Shown: positions 1-7,155 of the stretch, one piece after another
How the letters are laid out: the number at the start of each line of letters is the position of its first letter
How positions within the stretch are numbered: the stretch's first letter is position 1
Assembly: GCF_030287445.1 (NCBI RefSeq)
Contig: NZ_JASVWB010000002.1
Location: forward strand, 4,898,001-4,962,000
Length of the DNA: 64,000 nt
Direction of reading: 5' to 3'
Source: Streptomyces sp. ALI-76-A
GTDB lineage: Bacteria; Actinomycetota; Actinomycetes; Streptomycetales; Streptomycetaceae
Notes under the pieces: model-generated
The model's database searches: none
Seen by the model: only the letters and a program-made list of their open reading frames with translations
Told to the model about the DNA's origin: nothing
Translations under genes and position numbers: made by a program

Positions 1-62
1 TATCACCTGCTCTCACCGCGGAACGGCCGGTCACGCCGACCGGGGTGAAAGATCACCACTAG

Positions 63-200
63 ACCAACCGTCCAATCGCCGAGCCCCTGGTCCGGCGCAT
101 CTTCCAGACCGCCATCGAGGAGCACGTCGCCGACGAACGTACGGGGTACGGCCTTCCTCGCCCTCACGTGCTGGGCATCATGACGGGAACGTCGACGTAG
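63..200 (+). pseudogene. possible relic of a recombinase-like protein
   Basis: An open stretch closed by TAG at 198-200 encodes a peptide containing EPLVRRIFQTAIEEHV, DERTGYGLP and RPHV. PLVRRIF followed by a helix and a G-x-G-x-P turn recalls the 'recombinase' region of large serine recombinases. There is no start codon, and an in-frame TAG at 60-62 closes it upstream, so it would be a short fragment. The resemblance is from memory and weak; it may be chance coding in high-GC DNA. The rest of 1-339 holds no gene I can support, apart from GATTCG/GATTCT-type hexamer repeats near 285-325. Confidence 0.15.
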
Positions 201-339
201 CGTGACGGCTCTGGGCGATCGGCGCGGTGGAAAACTCCTTGTGCCCGAAGGAGCGGATCTGGAAGATCACTGGGGTATTCCGACCGGATTCGGATTCGGA
301 TCCAGGTTCTGATTCTGATTCCGCAAAAAGAGGGGGGCC

Positions 340-1161
340 ATGTACGACAGACATCGCGCCGCGTCTGTGGCGTCGGGCGCCGTCGCGCTCGTGTTCACAC
401 TCGGTGCGCTCCCTGGCGCCGCCTACGCGGCCGGCCAGGGGCACGGAGTCCGGGCCCAGGAGACGTCACTGAGCCGTGAGGGCTACTGGCCCTTGGAGAA
501 CGCGCCAGGCGGAACCGCTCCCAACGTGGAGCCCGAGGGGTTGCCGCTGACCTTGAACGGTGACGCGTGGATCTACCACAACGAGGACATCTTCGGAGAC
601 CCCGCACTGGTGGATCAGGGCGATCTCCGGCTCGACGGCGACGCCGACTGGGCTGCGACCTCCGCGGCACCGGTCGACGGGGACGGAAGCTTCACCCTCG
701 CCGCCCGTGCCCGCCTGGCCGCCGCCGACGACAGGACCCACACCGTCCTGTCACTCCCGGGCTCCGACGCCGACCGCCTCGCGATCCGGTACCAGGCGGC
801 GACCGGGAAGTGGGAAGTCGTGGTGTCCACCAAGGACAAGGCGAACGCCCCGCAGGTGGTCATCACCGAGGAGCAGGATCTGCCCGATGACGATCCCCAC
901 GGTGTGGGCGACCACTTGGCCGCGGTCTTCGACGCCCCCGCTCGCGAACTTCGTTTCTATGTGAACGGCCAGCTGGCCACCACGTCGACTGCCGTGGACA
1001 CGACCTCGTGGACGGCCTCAGGCGGTCTCCAGGTGGGCCGCTCGGCGATCCACGACGAGTACTTCCAGGGCACCGTCGACGAGGTACGCGCCTACTCGGG
1101 CGCCGCGACTCCGACCATGATCAGCCAGATGGCCTCCCTGACGGGAGCCCCCGACCTCTGA
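340..1161 (+). CDS. secreted LamG/concanavalin-like domain protein
   Basis: This 273-residue exported protein begins with a Sec signal peptide: basic MYDRHR, a hydrophobic stretch to about residue 26, and an AYA-A cleavage site near residue 30. The mature part is a single jelly-roll of the laminin-G/concanavalin type. It shows YWPLENA near the start, LRLDGDADW, FTLAARARL, LRFYVNGQLA and the closing GTVDEVRAYSGA, the usual succession in Streptomyces LamG repeats. Such domains generally bind carbohydrate or other ligands outside the cell; no catalytic domain is attached, so a binding role is inferred. A GAGGGGGG ribosome site precedes the ATG. It appears monocistronic and ends before a hairpin. 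Confidence 0.8.
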   Translation: MYDRHRAASVASGAVALVFTLGALPGAAYAAGQGHGVRAQETSLSREGYWPLENAPGGTAPNVEPEGLPLTLNGDAWIYHNEDIFGDPALVDQGDLRLDGDADWAATSAAPVDGDGSFTLAARARLAAADDRTHTVLSLPGSDADRLAIRYQAATGKWEVVVSTKDKANAPQVVITEEQDLPDDDPHGVGDHLAAVFDAPARELRFYVNGQLATTSTAVDTTSWTASGGLQVGRSAIHDEYFQGTVDEVRAYSGAATPTMISQMASLTGAPDL

Positions 1162-1213
1162 GCACCGGACGGGTCGGCCACATCCATCGGCCGTGAAACC
1201 CACCGGTCACGCC

Positions 1214-1252
1214 CGAGCCCCCGCACGCGACACATCGGCGTACGGGGGCTCG
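1214..1252 (+). terminator. hairpin downstream of the LamG gene
   Basis: Ten-base arms CGAGCCCCCG (1214-1223) and CGGGGGCTCG (1243-1252) are perfectly complementary around a 19-base loop. It lies about 50 bases past the stop codon, as expected of a Streptomyces terminator without a U-run. Confidence 0.5.
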
Positions 1253-1362
1253 CCCACGCGTCCTCAGTGGTCGCCGCCGTTCGGACTCATGGGCAGCCCT
1301 CACCGACGGCATCTCCAGACGAACCCGAAACGCACGTCACGCGGTCACGCAAGCACCAACGC

Positions 1363-1397
1363 CAGAGGGCCCTCACCTACCCGGTGAGGGCCCTCTG
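1363..1397. terminator. strong bidirectional hairpin next to tRNA-Pro
   Basis: A perfect 14-15 bp inverted repeat built on CAGAGGGCCCTCAC and its complement has a short loop around TACCC. It lies 17 bases past the 3' end of the minus-strand tRNA-Pro, so it most likely terminates that transcript and may also stop read-through from the LamG gene. Confidence 0.75.
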
Positions 1398-1413
1398 ACC
1401 TGCTACTAAGCTG

Positions 1414-1487
1414 TCGGGGTGGCGGGATTTGAACCCACGACCTCTTCGTCCCGAACGAAGCGCGCTGCCAAGCTGCGCTACACCCCG
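1414..1487 (-). tRNA. tRNA-Pro (anticodon CGG)
   Basis: The minus strand folds as a complete 74-nt cloverleaf. The acceptor stem CGGGGTG (1487-1481) pairs with CACCCCG (1421-1415) and A is the discriminator base. The anticodon arm CTTCG-TTCGGGA-CGAAG places CGG in the loop, and the T arm has the expected GTTCAAAT loop. The 3' CCA is not encoded, as in many actinobacterial tRNAs. Confidence 0.95.
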
Positions 1488-1554
1488 ATTGTCGCTGCTC
1501 GTCGCGGCGACGTCGTTTACTTTAGCCCACCGGTGGCCGGAGACGAAATCCGGT

Positions 1555-2310
1555 TTAGCCGCAGTGGCGGGTGGGGTTCGGGCGGGCGTGGTCGAGGGCC
1601 ACGAGGAGGACGGCGAGGGCGTAGAAGGCGAGGCCGAGGAACAGGGCGTTGCCCAGGACGCTCTTGTAGCCGTGGTGGTCCACGTCCAGGAACGGGTAGA
1701 GGTAGCGGGCCTGGGTCCCGGACGGGAGCAGCTCGCCGCGGGTCAGGGAGAAGACCAGGTAGGCCACCGGGTAGAGAAGCCAGGGGACTGCCCGGCGGAG
1801 GCGCAGGGCACCGGGGGCGGTGAGGAGCAGCCAGTCCAGCAAGGCCGCCGCGGGGACCACCGTATGCAGGAGCTGGTTCGAGAGTGCGTGCCAGCCCGTG
1901 GGGGCCGTGGCCGCCTCGCCGGTCATCGAGAACGGGCTCGCCTCGTTGGCCAGGAGCAGGTGGTGCACCAGGCCCGTGATCGTGACGTAGAGCAGGGCGG
2001 CGCCCGTCACGGCGGACGGCAGCGGGCGACGGGCGCTCCAGGCCCTCCGAGCCGAGAAGAGCATGACCAGCGCCAGCAGGATGCTGCTCTGGGTCGTGAA
2101 GTGGCTCAGGGCCGTGGCCGGGCTGCCGAGGAGCAGGTCGATCGTCACGCCGGCGGTCGCCGTCAGGGCGACCAGCAGGCGGTACGAGGCGGTCCGGGGG
2201 CGGCGTACAGGGGGCACCACCGCCGTGGCGGGGACGGGGGAGGGCCACTGCGTCGGCATGCCCGGGATGGCGGGCAGGTCCGGCATGTCCCTGGGTATCG
2301 GGGCGGTCAT
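1555..2310 (-). CDS. Pr6Pr family (FAR-17a/AIG1-like) membrane protein
   Basis: This 251-residue integral membrane protein has about six hydrophobic helices. It shows the hallmarks of the Pr6Pr family: an early helix followed by HFTTQSSILLALVML, a loop containing GLVHHLLL, HALSNQLLHTVVPAAALLDWLLL, then LLYPVAYLVFSLTRGE and the polar segment YLYPFLDVDHHGY. The two histidine-bearing helices are conserved, but I know of no assigned biochemical function. The first 35 residues are Pro-rich and cytosolic. The ATG at 2310 has no Shine-Dalgarno; a TAGCGT box ends six bases upstream, so the mRNA may be leaderless. It is flanked by tRNA-Pro and the metallophosphoesterase and is probably monocistronic. 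Confidence 0.8.
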   Translation of the reverse strand: MTAPIPRDMPDLPAIPGMPTQWPSPVPATAVVPPVRRPRTASYRLLVALTATAGVTIDLLLGSPATALSHFTTQSSILLALVMLFSARRAWSARRPLPSAVTGAALLYVTITGLVHHLLLANEASPFSMTGEAATAPTGWHALSNQLLHTVVPAAALLDWLLLTAPGALRLRRAVPWLLYPVAYLVFSLTRGELLPSGTQARYLYPFLDVDHHGYKSVLGNALFLGLAFYALAVLLVALDHARPNPTRHCG

Positions 2311-2316
2311 GCCCTC

Positions 2317-2322
2317 ACGCTA
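2317..2322 (-). promoter_or_regulatory. -10 box of a leaderless promoter for the Pr6Pr gene
   Basis: TAGCGT on the minus strand ends six bases before the ATG at 2310, where transcription would begin at or next to the start codon. Confidence 0.4.
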
Positions 2323-2426
2323 GGGAAATCCGACAAAGGGGGCGATGCGGGTGGGCTGTACGGGTGAGAGGGGGTAGGCGGGTGGGTTGCATCCCGCCCC
2401 CACCAACCCGCTACTCCCACAACCCC

Positions 2427-3353
2427 CTACTCCCGCCCCACCAGCGTCAGCAACGTCACCTCCGGCGGGCAGGCGAACCGTACCGGTGTGTACCGGTTGG
2501 TGCCGCAGCCCGCCGAGACGTGCAGGTATGCCGTACGGCCCGCCGCCGTGTGCCTGGACAGGCCCTTCACCCGGTCCGTGTCCAGGTCGCAGTTGGTGAC
2601 GAACGCGCCGTAGAACGGCAGGCACAGCTGACCGCCGTGGGTGTGGCCGGCCAGGATCAGCGGGTAGGCGTCCGCGGTGAAGGCGTCCAGGACGCGGAGG
2701 TAGGGGGCGTGGACGACGCCCATCGAGAAGTCGGCGCCGTCCGACGGGCCACCGGCCACCTCCGGGTAGCGGTCCCGCTTGATGTGCGGGTCGTCCAGGC
2801 CGGTCAGCTCGACGGACACGCCCTCGACCTTCAGCGTGCCCCGCGTGTTCGTCAGGTTCAGCCAGCCCGCGGCGTCGAAGCCGTCCCGCAGGTCCTCCCA
2901 CGGGTTGTGGACGGCGTTGACGGCGGGCGCGTTGCCGTTCAGGCCGTGGCGGCCCTGGGCCTTCTCGAACAGGTACCGGGCGGGGTTGCGGAGCTTGGGG
3001 CCGTAGTAGTCGTTGGAGCCGAAGACGTACGCCCCCGGGAACTCCAGCAGCGGGCCGAGCGCGTCCAGGACCTCAGGGACGCCCTCCGGGTCGGAGAGGT
3101 TGTCCCCGGTGTTGATCACGAAGTCGGGGCGCAGGCCGGCCAGCGAGCGCAGCCAGCGCTGCTTCTTGCGCTGCCCGCCGACCATGTGGATGTCGGACAC
3201 CTGGAGCACACGCAGGGGGCGCATACCGGAGGGGAGGACGGGGACCGTCACTCGTCGGAGGCGGAAGGAGCGGGCCTCGAAACCCGCCGCGTACACCAGA
3301 CCGGCGGCGCCGGCCGCCGCAAGGGACAGAGGTACTCCGTATCGCGCGCGCAT
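2427..3353 (-). CDS. calcineurin-like metallophosphoesterase, membrane-anchored
   Basis: This 308-residue protein has an N-terminal hydrophobic segment (about residues 8-25) that looks like an uncleaved anchor. A calcineurin-type phosphoesterase domain follows. Metal-ligand motifs are all present in order: VSDIHMVGG (D-x-H), INTGDNLSDPEG (GD), FGSNDYYGP (GND variant) and ILAGHTHGGQLCLP (GH-x-H). It belongs with the YkuE/YaeI-like enzymes that act at the membrane surface; those studied are lipid-linked pyrophosphatases or phosphodiesterases, but the substrate here cannot be read from sequence. The ATG at 3353 follows a CACGAT box by six bases. It is divergent from the GatB/YqeY gene, with 93 bp between the starts. 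Confidence 0.88.
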   Translation of the reverse strand: MRARYGVPLSLAAAGAAGLVYAAGFEARSFRLRRVTVPVLPSGMRPLRVLQVSDIHMVGGQRKKQRWLRSLAGLRPDFVINTGDNLSDPEGVPEVLDALGPLLEFPGAYVFGSNDYYGPKLRNPARYLFEKAQGRHGLNGNAPAVNAVHNPWEDLRDGFDAAGWLNLTNTRGTLKVEGVSVELTGLDDPHIKRDRYPEVAGGPSDGADFSMGVVHAPYLRVLDAFTADAYPLILAGHTHGGQLCLPFYGAFVTNCDLDTDRVKGLSRHTAAGRTAYLHVSAGCGTNRYTPVRFACPPEVTLLTLVGRE

Positions 3354-3359
3354 GCGTCC

Positions 3360-3365
3360 ATCGTG
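3360..3365 (-). promoter_or_regulatory. possible leaderless -10 box for the phosphoesterase
   Basis: CACGAT on the minus strand lies six bases before the ATG at 3353 and resembles the CACAAT/TAGGCT boxes before other starts in this window. Confidence 0.3.
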
Positions 3366-3433
3366 TCAGACCTCGCGGGGCCCCATCGTCCGCCGCCCCT
3401 TTAATCGGCGGGCGTCCGCACTCCCAGACCTGC

Positions 3434-3439
3434 GACAAT
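3434..3439 (+). promoter_or_regulatory. leaderless -10 box for the GatB/YqeY gene
   Basis: GACAAT ends seven bases before the ATG at 3447 and no purine-rich ribosome site intervenes, consistent with leaderless transcription. Confidence 0.4.
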
Positions 3440-3446
3440 CACAGGC

Positions 3447-3911
3447 ATGACCACGCTCAAGTCGAAGCTGCAGGAAGACCTCAACGCCGCGATCAAGGGG
3501 CGCGACGAGCTCCGCTCCTCGACGCTGCGGCTGACGCTCGCCGCGATCACCAAGGAGGAGGTCGCGGGCAAGACGAAGCGCGAGCTCTCCGACGACGAGG
3601 TGCAGAAGGTGATCACCCGCGAGGCGAAGAAGCGCCGTGAGGCGGCCGAGGCCTTCGCGCAGGGTGGTCGCGCCGAGAGCGCCGAGCGCGAGAAGGCGGA
3701 GGGCGAGGTGCTCGCCGCGTACCTGCCCCAGCAGCTCAGCGACGAGGAGCTGCACCAGATCGTCGCGCAGGCGGTCGAGGAGGCGAAGGCGGCGGGCGCC
3801 GAGGGGCCGCGGGCCATGGGTGCGGTCATGAAGATCGTGAACCCGAAGGTGGCCGGCCAGGCCGAGGGCGGCCGCGTCGCCGCCGTGGTCAAGAAGCTTC
3901 TCGCGGGCTGA
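3447..3911 (+). CDS. GatB/YqeY domain-containing protein
   Basis: This 154-residue soluble protein matches stand-alone YqeY proteins along its full length. It starts with a highly charged helix (LKSKLQEDLNAAIKGRDE) and the conserved block LRSSTLRLTLAAI. RREAAEAFAQGGRAESAEREKAE, LAAYLPQQLSDEEL and the C-terminal MGAVMKIVNPKVAGQAEGGRVAAVVKKLL follow. The fold is shared with the C-terminal tail of the GatB subunit of Glu-tRNA amidotransferase, which contacts tRNA, so an RNA-related role is usually assumed; it has no amidotransferase catalytic domain. It is a single gene, leaderless in appearance, with a strong terminator immediately after. Confidence 0.88.
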   Translation: MTTLKSKLQEDLNAAIKGRDELRSSTLRLTLAAITKEEVAGKTKRELSDDEVQKVITREAKKRREAAEAFAQGGRAESAEREKAEGEVLAAYLPQQLSDEELHQIVAQAVEEAKAAGAEGPRAMGAVMKIVNPKVAGQAEGGRVAAVVKKLLAG

Positions 3912-3928
3912 GCACCGGAGCCCAGGCG

Positions 3929-3984
3929 GCGGTACGGCGATGGGGCGCCCCCTCTTCAAGAGGGGGCGCCCCATCGCGTACCGC
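3929..3984. terminator. long bidirectional terminator between convergent genes
   Basis: Twenty-base arms starting at 3937 and ending at 3977 are perfect complements around the CTTCAAG centre. A second flanking GCGGTAC/GTACCGC pair extends the stem beyond one unpaired G. It separates the convergent GatB/YqeY and penicillin-binding protein genes and should stop both. Confidence 0.85.
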
Positions 3985-4009
3985 CTGGAGCCGTGGCCGT
4001 GGCGTCGGG

Positions 4010-6352
4010 CTACGGCCAGTTGCCTCCGTTGTTGTTGCCGTTGTTCCCGCCGTTGTCGTTGCCCTGGATCCAGCCCTCAGGGATGGAGAACGTGGGGTCC
4101 GGGACGGCGCCGCCGTCCGTGCCGCCGTTGGTCAGGAGGCCGGTGAGGCCGTTCTCGTCACCGTTGCCACCGTCGTCATCGTCTTCGTTGCCGTTCCCAT
4201 TCCCGTTGCCGTTCCCATTCCCATTCCCGTTCCCGTTGCCGTTCCCGTCGCCATCACCGTCCTCGTCGCCGCGGTCGGGTTCGGGGTCCGGGAGGTCGAC
4301 GAGGTTGAAGCTCTCCACGCTCTTGCCCTCCAGGGCGCCGGTCATGGCGTCCCGCCAGATCGGGCCGGGGGTGTCACCGCCGTAGACCTGGGCGTGGTAG
4401 ACGCCGCCGATGGTGATGTTGGTCATCTTGACCTTCTGGGTGGCGCTGCCGACCCAGACGGCGCCCGACAGGTTCGGCGTGTAGCCGACGAACCAGGCGT
4501 TCTTCCGCTCGTCCGTCGTACCCGTCTTACCGGCGCTCTCGCGGCCCGACAGACCGGCCTGCTGGCCCGTACCGGAGTCGACCACGCCGCGCAGCAGCGT
4601 GTTGACGGTGTCCGCGGTCTTCTCGCTCATCGCGCGCGAGCAGGTCGACTTGGGCACCTCCAGCGACTTCTGCTGGTCAGCCACCTTCTGGGTGATTGAC
4701 TGGATGGCGACCGGCGTGCAGTACATGCCGCGGGAGGCGAAGGCGGCGTATGCGCTCGCCATCGTCAGCGGGGACAGGCCCACCGAGCCGAGCGCTATGG
4801 CGGGCCGCTCCGGGAGCTTGGTGCCGTTGCCCTGGAGCACGTGCAGGTTGTCGGTCATCTTCACCACGGGGCACAGACCGATGTCGGAGATCATCTGCAC
4901 GAAGTAGGTGTTGACCGACTTGGCCATCGCCTCCTCCAGCCGGTACGGACCGACCTCCGACTCCGCCTCGTTCTCGACCTTGTCGTTGCCCTGGTTGGTC
5001 CAGGGCTTGCCGCTGCACGTCTGGACCGGGCTCGGGTACTCCATGTCGTACGGCGACGAGTACTCCTGCGTCGGCGGCCGGCCCTCCTCCAGCGCGGCCG
5101 CCGCCACGAACGGCTTGAACGTCGAACCCGTCGGGAAGCCGAAGTTGGAGCCGCCCATGGCCGCGTCGACCGAGAAGTTGTACTCGGTCTCGTTCTTGCC
5201 GTAGCCGTACGGCTTCGACTGGCCCATCGCGAGGACCTTGCCGGTGCCCGGTTCGACCAGCGTGGACGCGGCGGCCACCTTGTCGCTCTTGTTGACGTGG
5301 TCCTTGAGCGACTCCTGGACCGACGCCTGCGACTGCGGGTCGAGCGTCGTACGAATGGTCAGGCCGCCCTGGTTCCAGAGCTTCGCCCGCGCCTCCTTGG
5401 TCTTGCCGAAGACGGGGTCGCTGCGGAAGATCCTCTCGACGTACTTGCAGAAGAAGCTGGCGCCCTGGACGGCCGTGATGCAGCCGTTCCTGGGCTGCTT
5501 GACCTTGAGGCCGAGCGGCTGCTTCATCGCCTCGGCGGCCTCGGCCCGGGACACGTCACCGACCTCGGCCATGCGCTGCAGCACGGTGTTGCGCCGCTTG
5601 GTGGCCTCGGCCTCGTCGTTGACCGGGTCGTAGCGGCTGGGCGACTGGACGATGCCCGCGAGGAGCGCCGACTCCTGGAGGTTCAGGTCCTTGGCGTGCT
5701 TGGAGAAGTAGCGCTGGGCGGCGGCCTCGACGCCGTACGCCTGCTGGCCGAAGAACGTGATGTTCAGGTAGTTCTCGAGGATCTTCTTCTTGCCGAGCTC
5801 CTCCTCGACCTGGATCGCGTACTTCAGCTCCTTGATCTTGCGGCCGAGGGTCTGCTGGGTGGCCTGCGCGACCTTCGTCGGGTCGTCACCGGCCTCCTCG
5901 ACGAAGACGTTCTTCACGTACTGCTGCGTGAGCGTGGACGCGCCCTCCGCGACACCGCCGCTCTGCGCGTTCTTGTTGAGGGCGCGCAGCACGCCCTTCA
6001 GGTCGATCGCGCCGTGCTGGTAGAAGCGCGAGTCCTCGATCGCGACGATCGCCTTCTGCATGTACGGCGAGACGTTCTTGAGGCCGACCACCGTGCGGTC
6101 ACGCGAGTACACCGTGGCGATCTGGCCGCCGTCGGCGTCGAGGATGGTGGTGCGCTGACTCAGCGGCGGTGTCTTCAAGTTGGCCGGGAGCTCGTCGAAG
6201 CTCTCCACCGACCCCTTGGCCGCGAGACCGAGCGCGCCGGCCGCCGGCAGCGCGATGCCGGCCATCACGGCTCCCGCGAGCACACTGACACCGAGAAACT
6301 TGGCTGCCTGCTGTGTGGAGGACAGGCCACCGCCCGAGCGCTTTTTTGGCAT
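4010..6352 (-). CDS. bifunctional class A penicillin-binding protein (transglycosylase/transpeptidase)
   Basis: This 780-residue peptidoglycan synthase has one N-terminal transmembrane helix (about 18-45). The GT51 glycosyltransferase domain (about 65-250) shows the catalytic motif EDSRFYQHGAID (Glu106) and GASTLTQQ. The penicillin-binding transpeptidase domain (about 360-670) has GSTFK (Ser410), SVN (479-481) and KTGTT (609-613). It polymerises lipid II and cross-links the glycan outside the membrane. After residue 690 comes an acidic, very low-complexity tail with about ten Gly-Asn pairs (703-722), encoded by a hexamer repeat, then GNDNGGNNGNNNGG at the end. The ATG is followed by the basic MPKKRSGGG. 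It diverges from wblA, as I recall in S. coelicolor. Confidence 0.93.
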   Translation of the reverse strand: MPKKRSGGGLSSTQQAAKFLGVSVLAGAVMAGIALPAAGALGLAAKGSVESFDELPANLKTPPLSQRTTILDADGGQIATVYSRDRTVVGLKNVSPYMQKAIVAIEDSRFYQHGAIDLKGVLRALNKNAQSGGVAEGASTLTQQYVKNVFVEEAGDDPTKVAQATQQTLGRKIKELKYAIQVEEELGKKKILENYLNITFFGQQAYGVEAAAQRYFSKHAKDLNLQESALLAGIVQSPSRYDPVNDEAEATKRRNTVLQRMAEVGDVSRAEAAEAMKQPLGLKVKQPRNGCITAVQGASFFCKYVERIFRSDPVFGKTKEARAKLWNQGGLTIRTTLDPQSQASVQESLKDHVNKSDKVAAASTLVEPGTGKVLAMGQSKPYGYGKNETEYNFSVDAAMGGSNFGFPTGSTFKPFVAAAALEEGRPPTQEYSSPYDMEYPSPVQTCSGKPWTNQGNDKVENEAESEVGPYRLEEAMAKSVNTYFVQMISDIGLCPVVKMTDNLHVLQGNGTKLPERPAIALGSVGLSPLTMASAYAAFASRGMYCTPVAIQSITQKVADQQKSLEVPKSTCSRAMSEKTADTVNTLLRGVVDSGTGQQAGLSGRESAGKTGTTDERKNAWFVGYTPNLSGAVWVGSATQKVKMTNITIGGVYHAQVYGGDTPGPIWRDAMTGALEGKSVESFNLVDLPDPEPDRGDEDGDGDGNGNGNGNGNGNGNGNGNGNEDDDDGGNGDENGLTGLLTNGGTDGGAVPDPTFSIPEGWIQGNDNGGNNGNNNGGNWP
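4190..4257. repeat. hexamer repeat encoding the Gly-Asn tail
   Basis: On the plus strand the DNA is a run of CCATTC, CCGTTG, CCGTTC and similar hexamers. It encodes alternating Gly and Asn in the C-terminal tail of the penicillin-binding protein. Copy number probably varies between strains. Confidence 0.7.
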
Positions 6353-6760
6353 AGGGGCAGCCTACGTTCTCATTCGCCGGACACGCGTGAATGCCTTGGC
6401 CTAAGCTGCTCTCAACTGTCACAGCTGTAGGGCTACGTATCAATACGTCCGGAGACCCCGAATCGTTCCGGAGGTTCCCCAACTTTTTTGGTGGGGACGT
6501 GTCCGAATCCGCCTCGTGTGTCACCTGGCGCCCGTTGTGACACCACACAACTGTCCCGGTTTGTCGGGATAGTCACGTATGTCGCCAGCTCACTCCCCCG
6601 GGTGATCTGCCGCTTACCCATAGTCCGTTCGGGCCATTCAAGATTGGGCCCGAAGGGGGTGTTGCGCTGTGCCCACCTTCCGTAACGTCCTCAACTGGCG
6701 GCGGTGAATATGCCGCTGCCGCCGTGGGGGAGCCTCGATTCGGGAGAGGACGGCGCCGGT
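6353..6760 (+). promoter_or_regulatory. long regulatory region between the PBP gene and wblA
   Basis: There is no gene in these 408 bases. It holds the divergent promoters. An inverted repeat GTGTCAC (6518-6524) / GTGACAC (6537-6543) with a 12-base spacer is a candidate operator. The stretch is AT-richer than its surroundings, with T-runs near 6484. WblA genes are known to be developmentally controlled by several regulators, and this length of leader fits complex control. GTG 6704 and ATG 6710 are possible earlier starts for wblA. Confidence 0.45.
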
Positions 6761-7099
6761 ATGGGCTGGGTAGTCGACTGGAGTGCGCAGGCGGCCTGCC
6801 GCACTACCGATCCGGATGAACTGTTCGTGCAGGGAGCAGCGCAGAACAGGGCCAAGGCGGTGTGCACCGGATGTCCGGTGCGCACGGAGTGCCTGGCGGA
6901 CGCGCTCGACAACCGCGTCGAGTTCGGTGTGTGGGGAGGGATGACGGAGCGGGAACGCCGCGCACTGCTGCGCAGGCGGCCCACCGTGACCTCCTGGCGC
7001 CGGCTGCTGGAGACCGCGCGTACGGAGTACGAGCGGGGGGCGGGCATCCTGCCCCTCGATGACGACGAGGTCTACGAGAACTACGCGGCGGTCGGCTGA
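6761..7099 (+). CDS. wblA: WhiB-like iron-sulfur regulator WblA
   Basis: This 112-residue WhiB-family protein starts at MGWVVDWSAQAAC. Four cysteines ligate the [4Fe-4S] cluster: one in QAACRTTDP and the triad in VCTGCPVRTEC. The WhiB signature GVWGGMTERERRAL follows, and the basic stretch LLRRRPTVTSWRRLL contacts DNA or the sigma factor. The sequence and size match S. coelicolor WblA as I remember it; WblA represses antibiotic production and affects the switch to sporulation. A GAGAGGA element ending about 11 bases upstream and the family length support the ATG at 6761 over the in-frame starts at 6704 and 6710. ArsA-type ATPase genes converge on it across a hairpin. Confidence 0.92.
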   Translation: MGWVVDWSAQAACRTTDPDELFVQGAAQNRAKAVCTGCPVRTECLADALDNRVEFGVWGGMTERERRALLRRRPTVTSWRRLLETARTEYERGAGILPLDDDEVYENYAAVG

Positions 7100-7134
7100 G
7101 AGCACGCGGTGCCCGAGGGCACGGTGTGCCGACC
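7090..7134. terminator. hairpin between convergent wblA and the ArsA-type operon
   Basis: An outer stem GGTCGGC/GCCGACC (7090-7096 with 7128-7134) encloses an imperfect inner stem GCACGCGGTGCCC/GGGCACGGTGTGC. It overlaps the end of wblA and lies 22 bases beyond the ArsA-type gene stop. Confidence 0.5.
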
Positions 7135-7155
7135 TCTCGGGTCTCGGGAGTCTCC

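Noticed and set aside
1429..2367. 312-residue plus-strand frame over tRNA-Pro and the Pr6Pr gene
   Set aside because: It crosses a tRNA and opposes a multi-helix membrane protein; repetitive Gly/Arg content.
4841..6430. 529-residue plus-strand frame opposite the penicillin-binding protein
   Set aside because: Leu/Arg/Val-rich composition with no motif; a third-position GC shadow.
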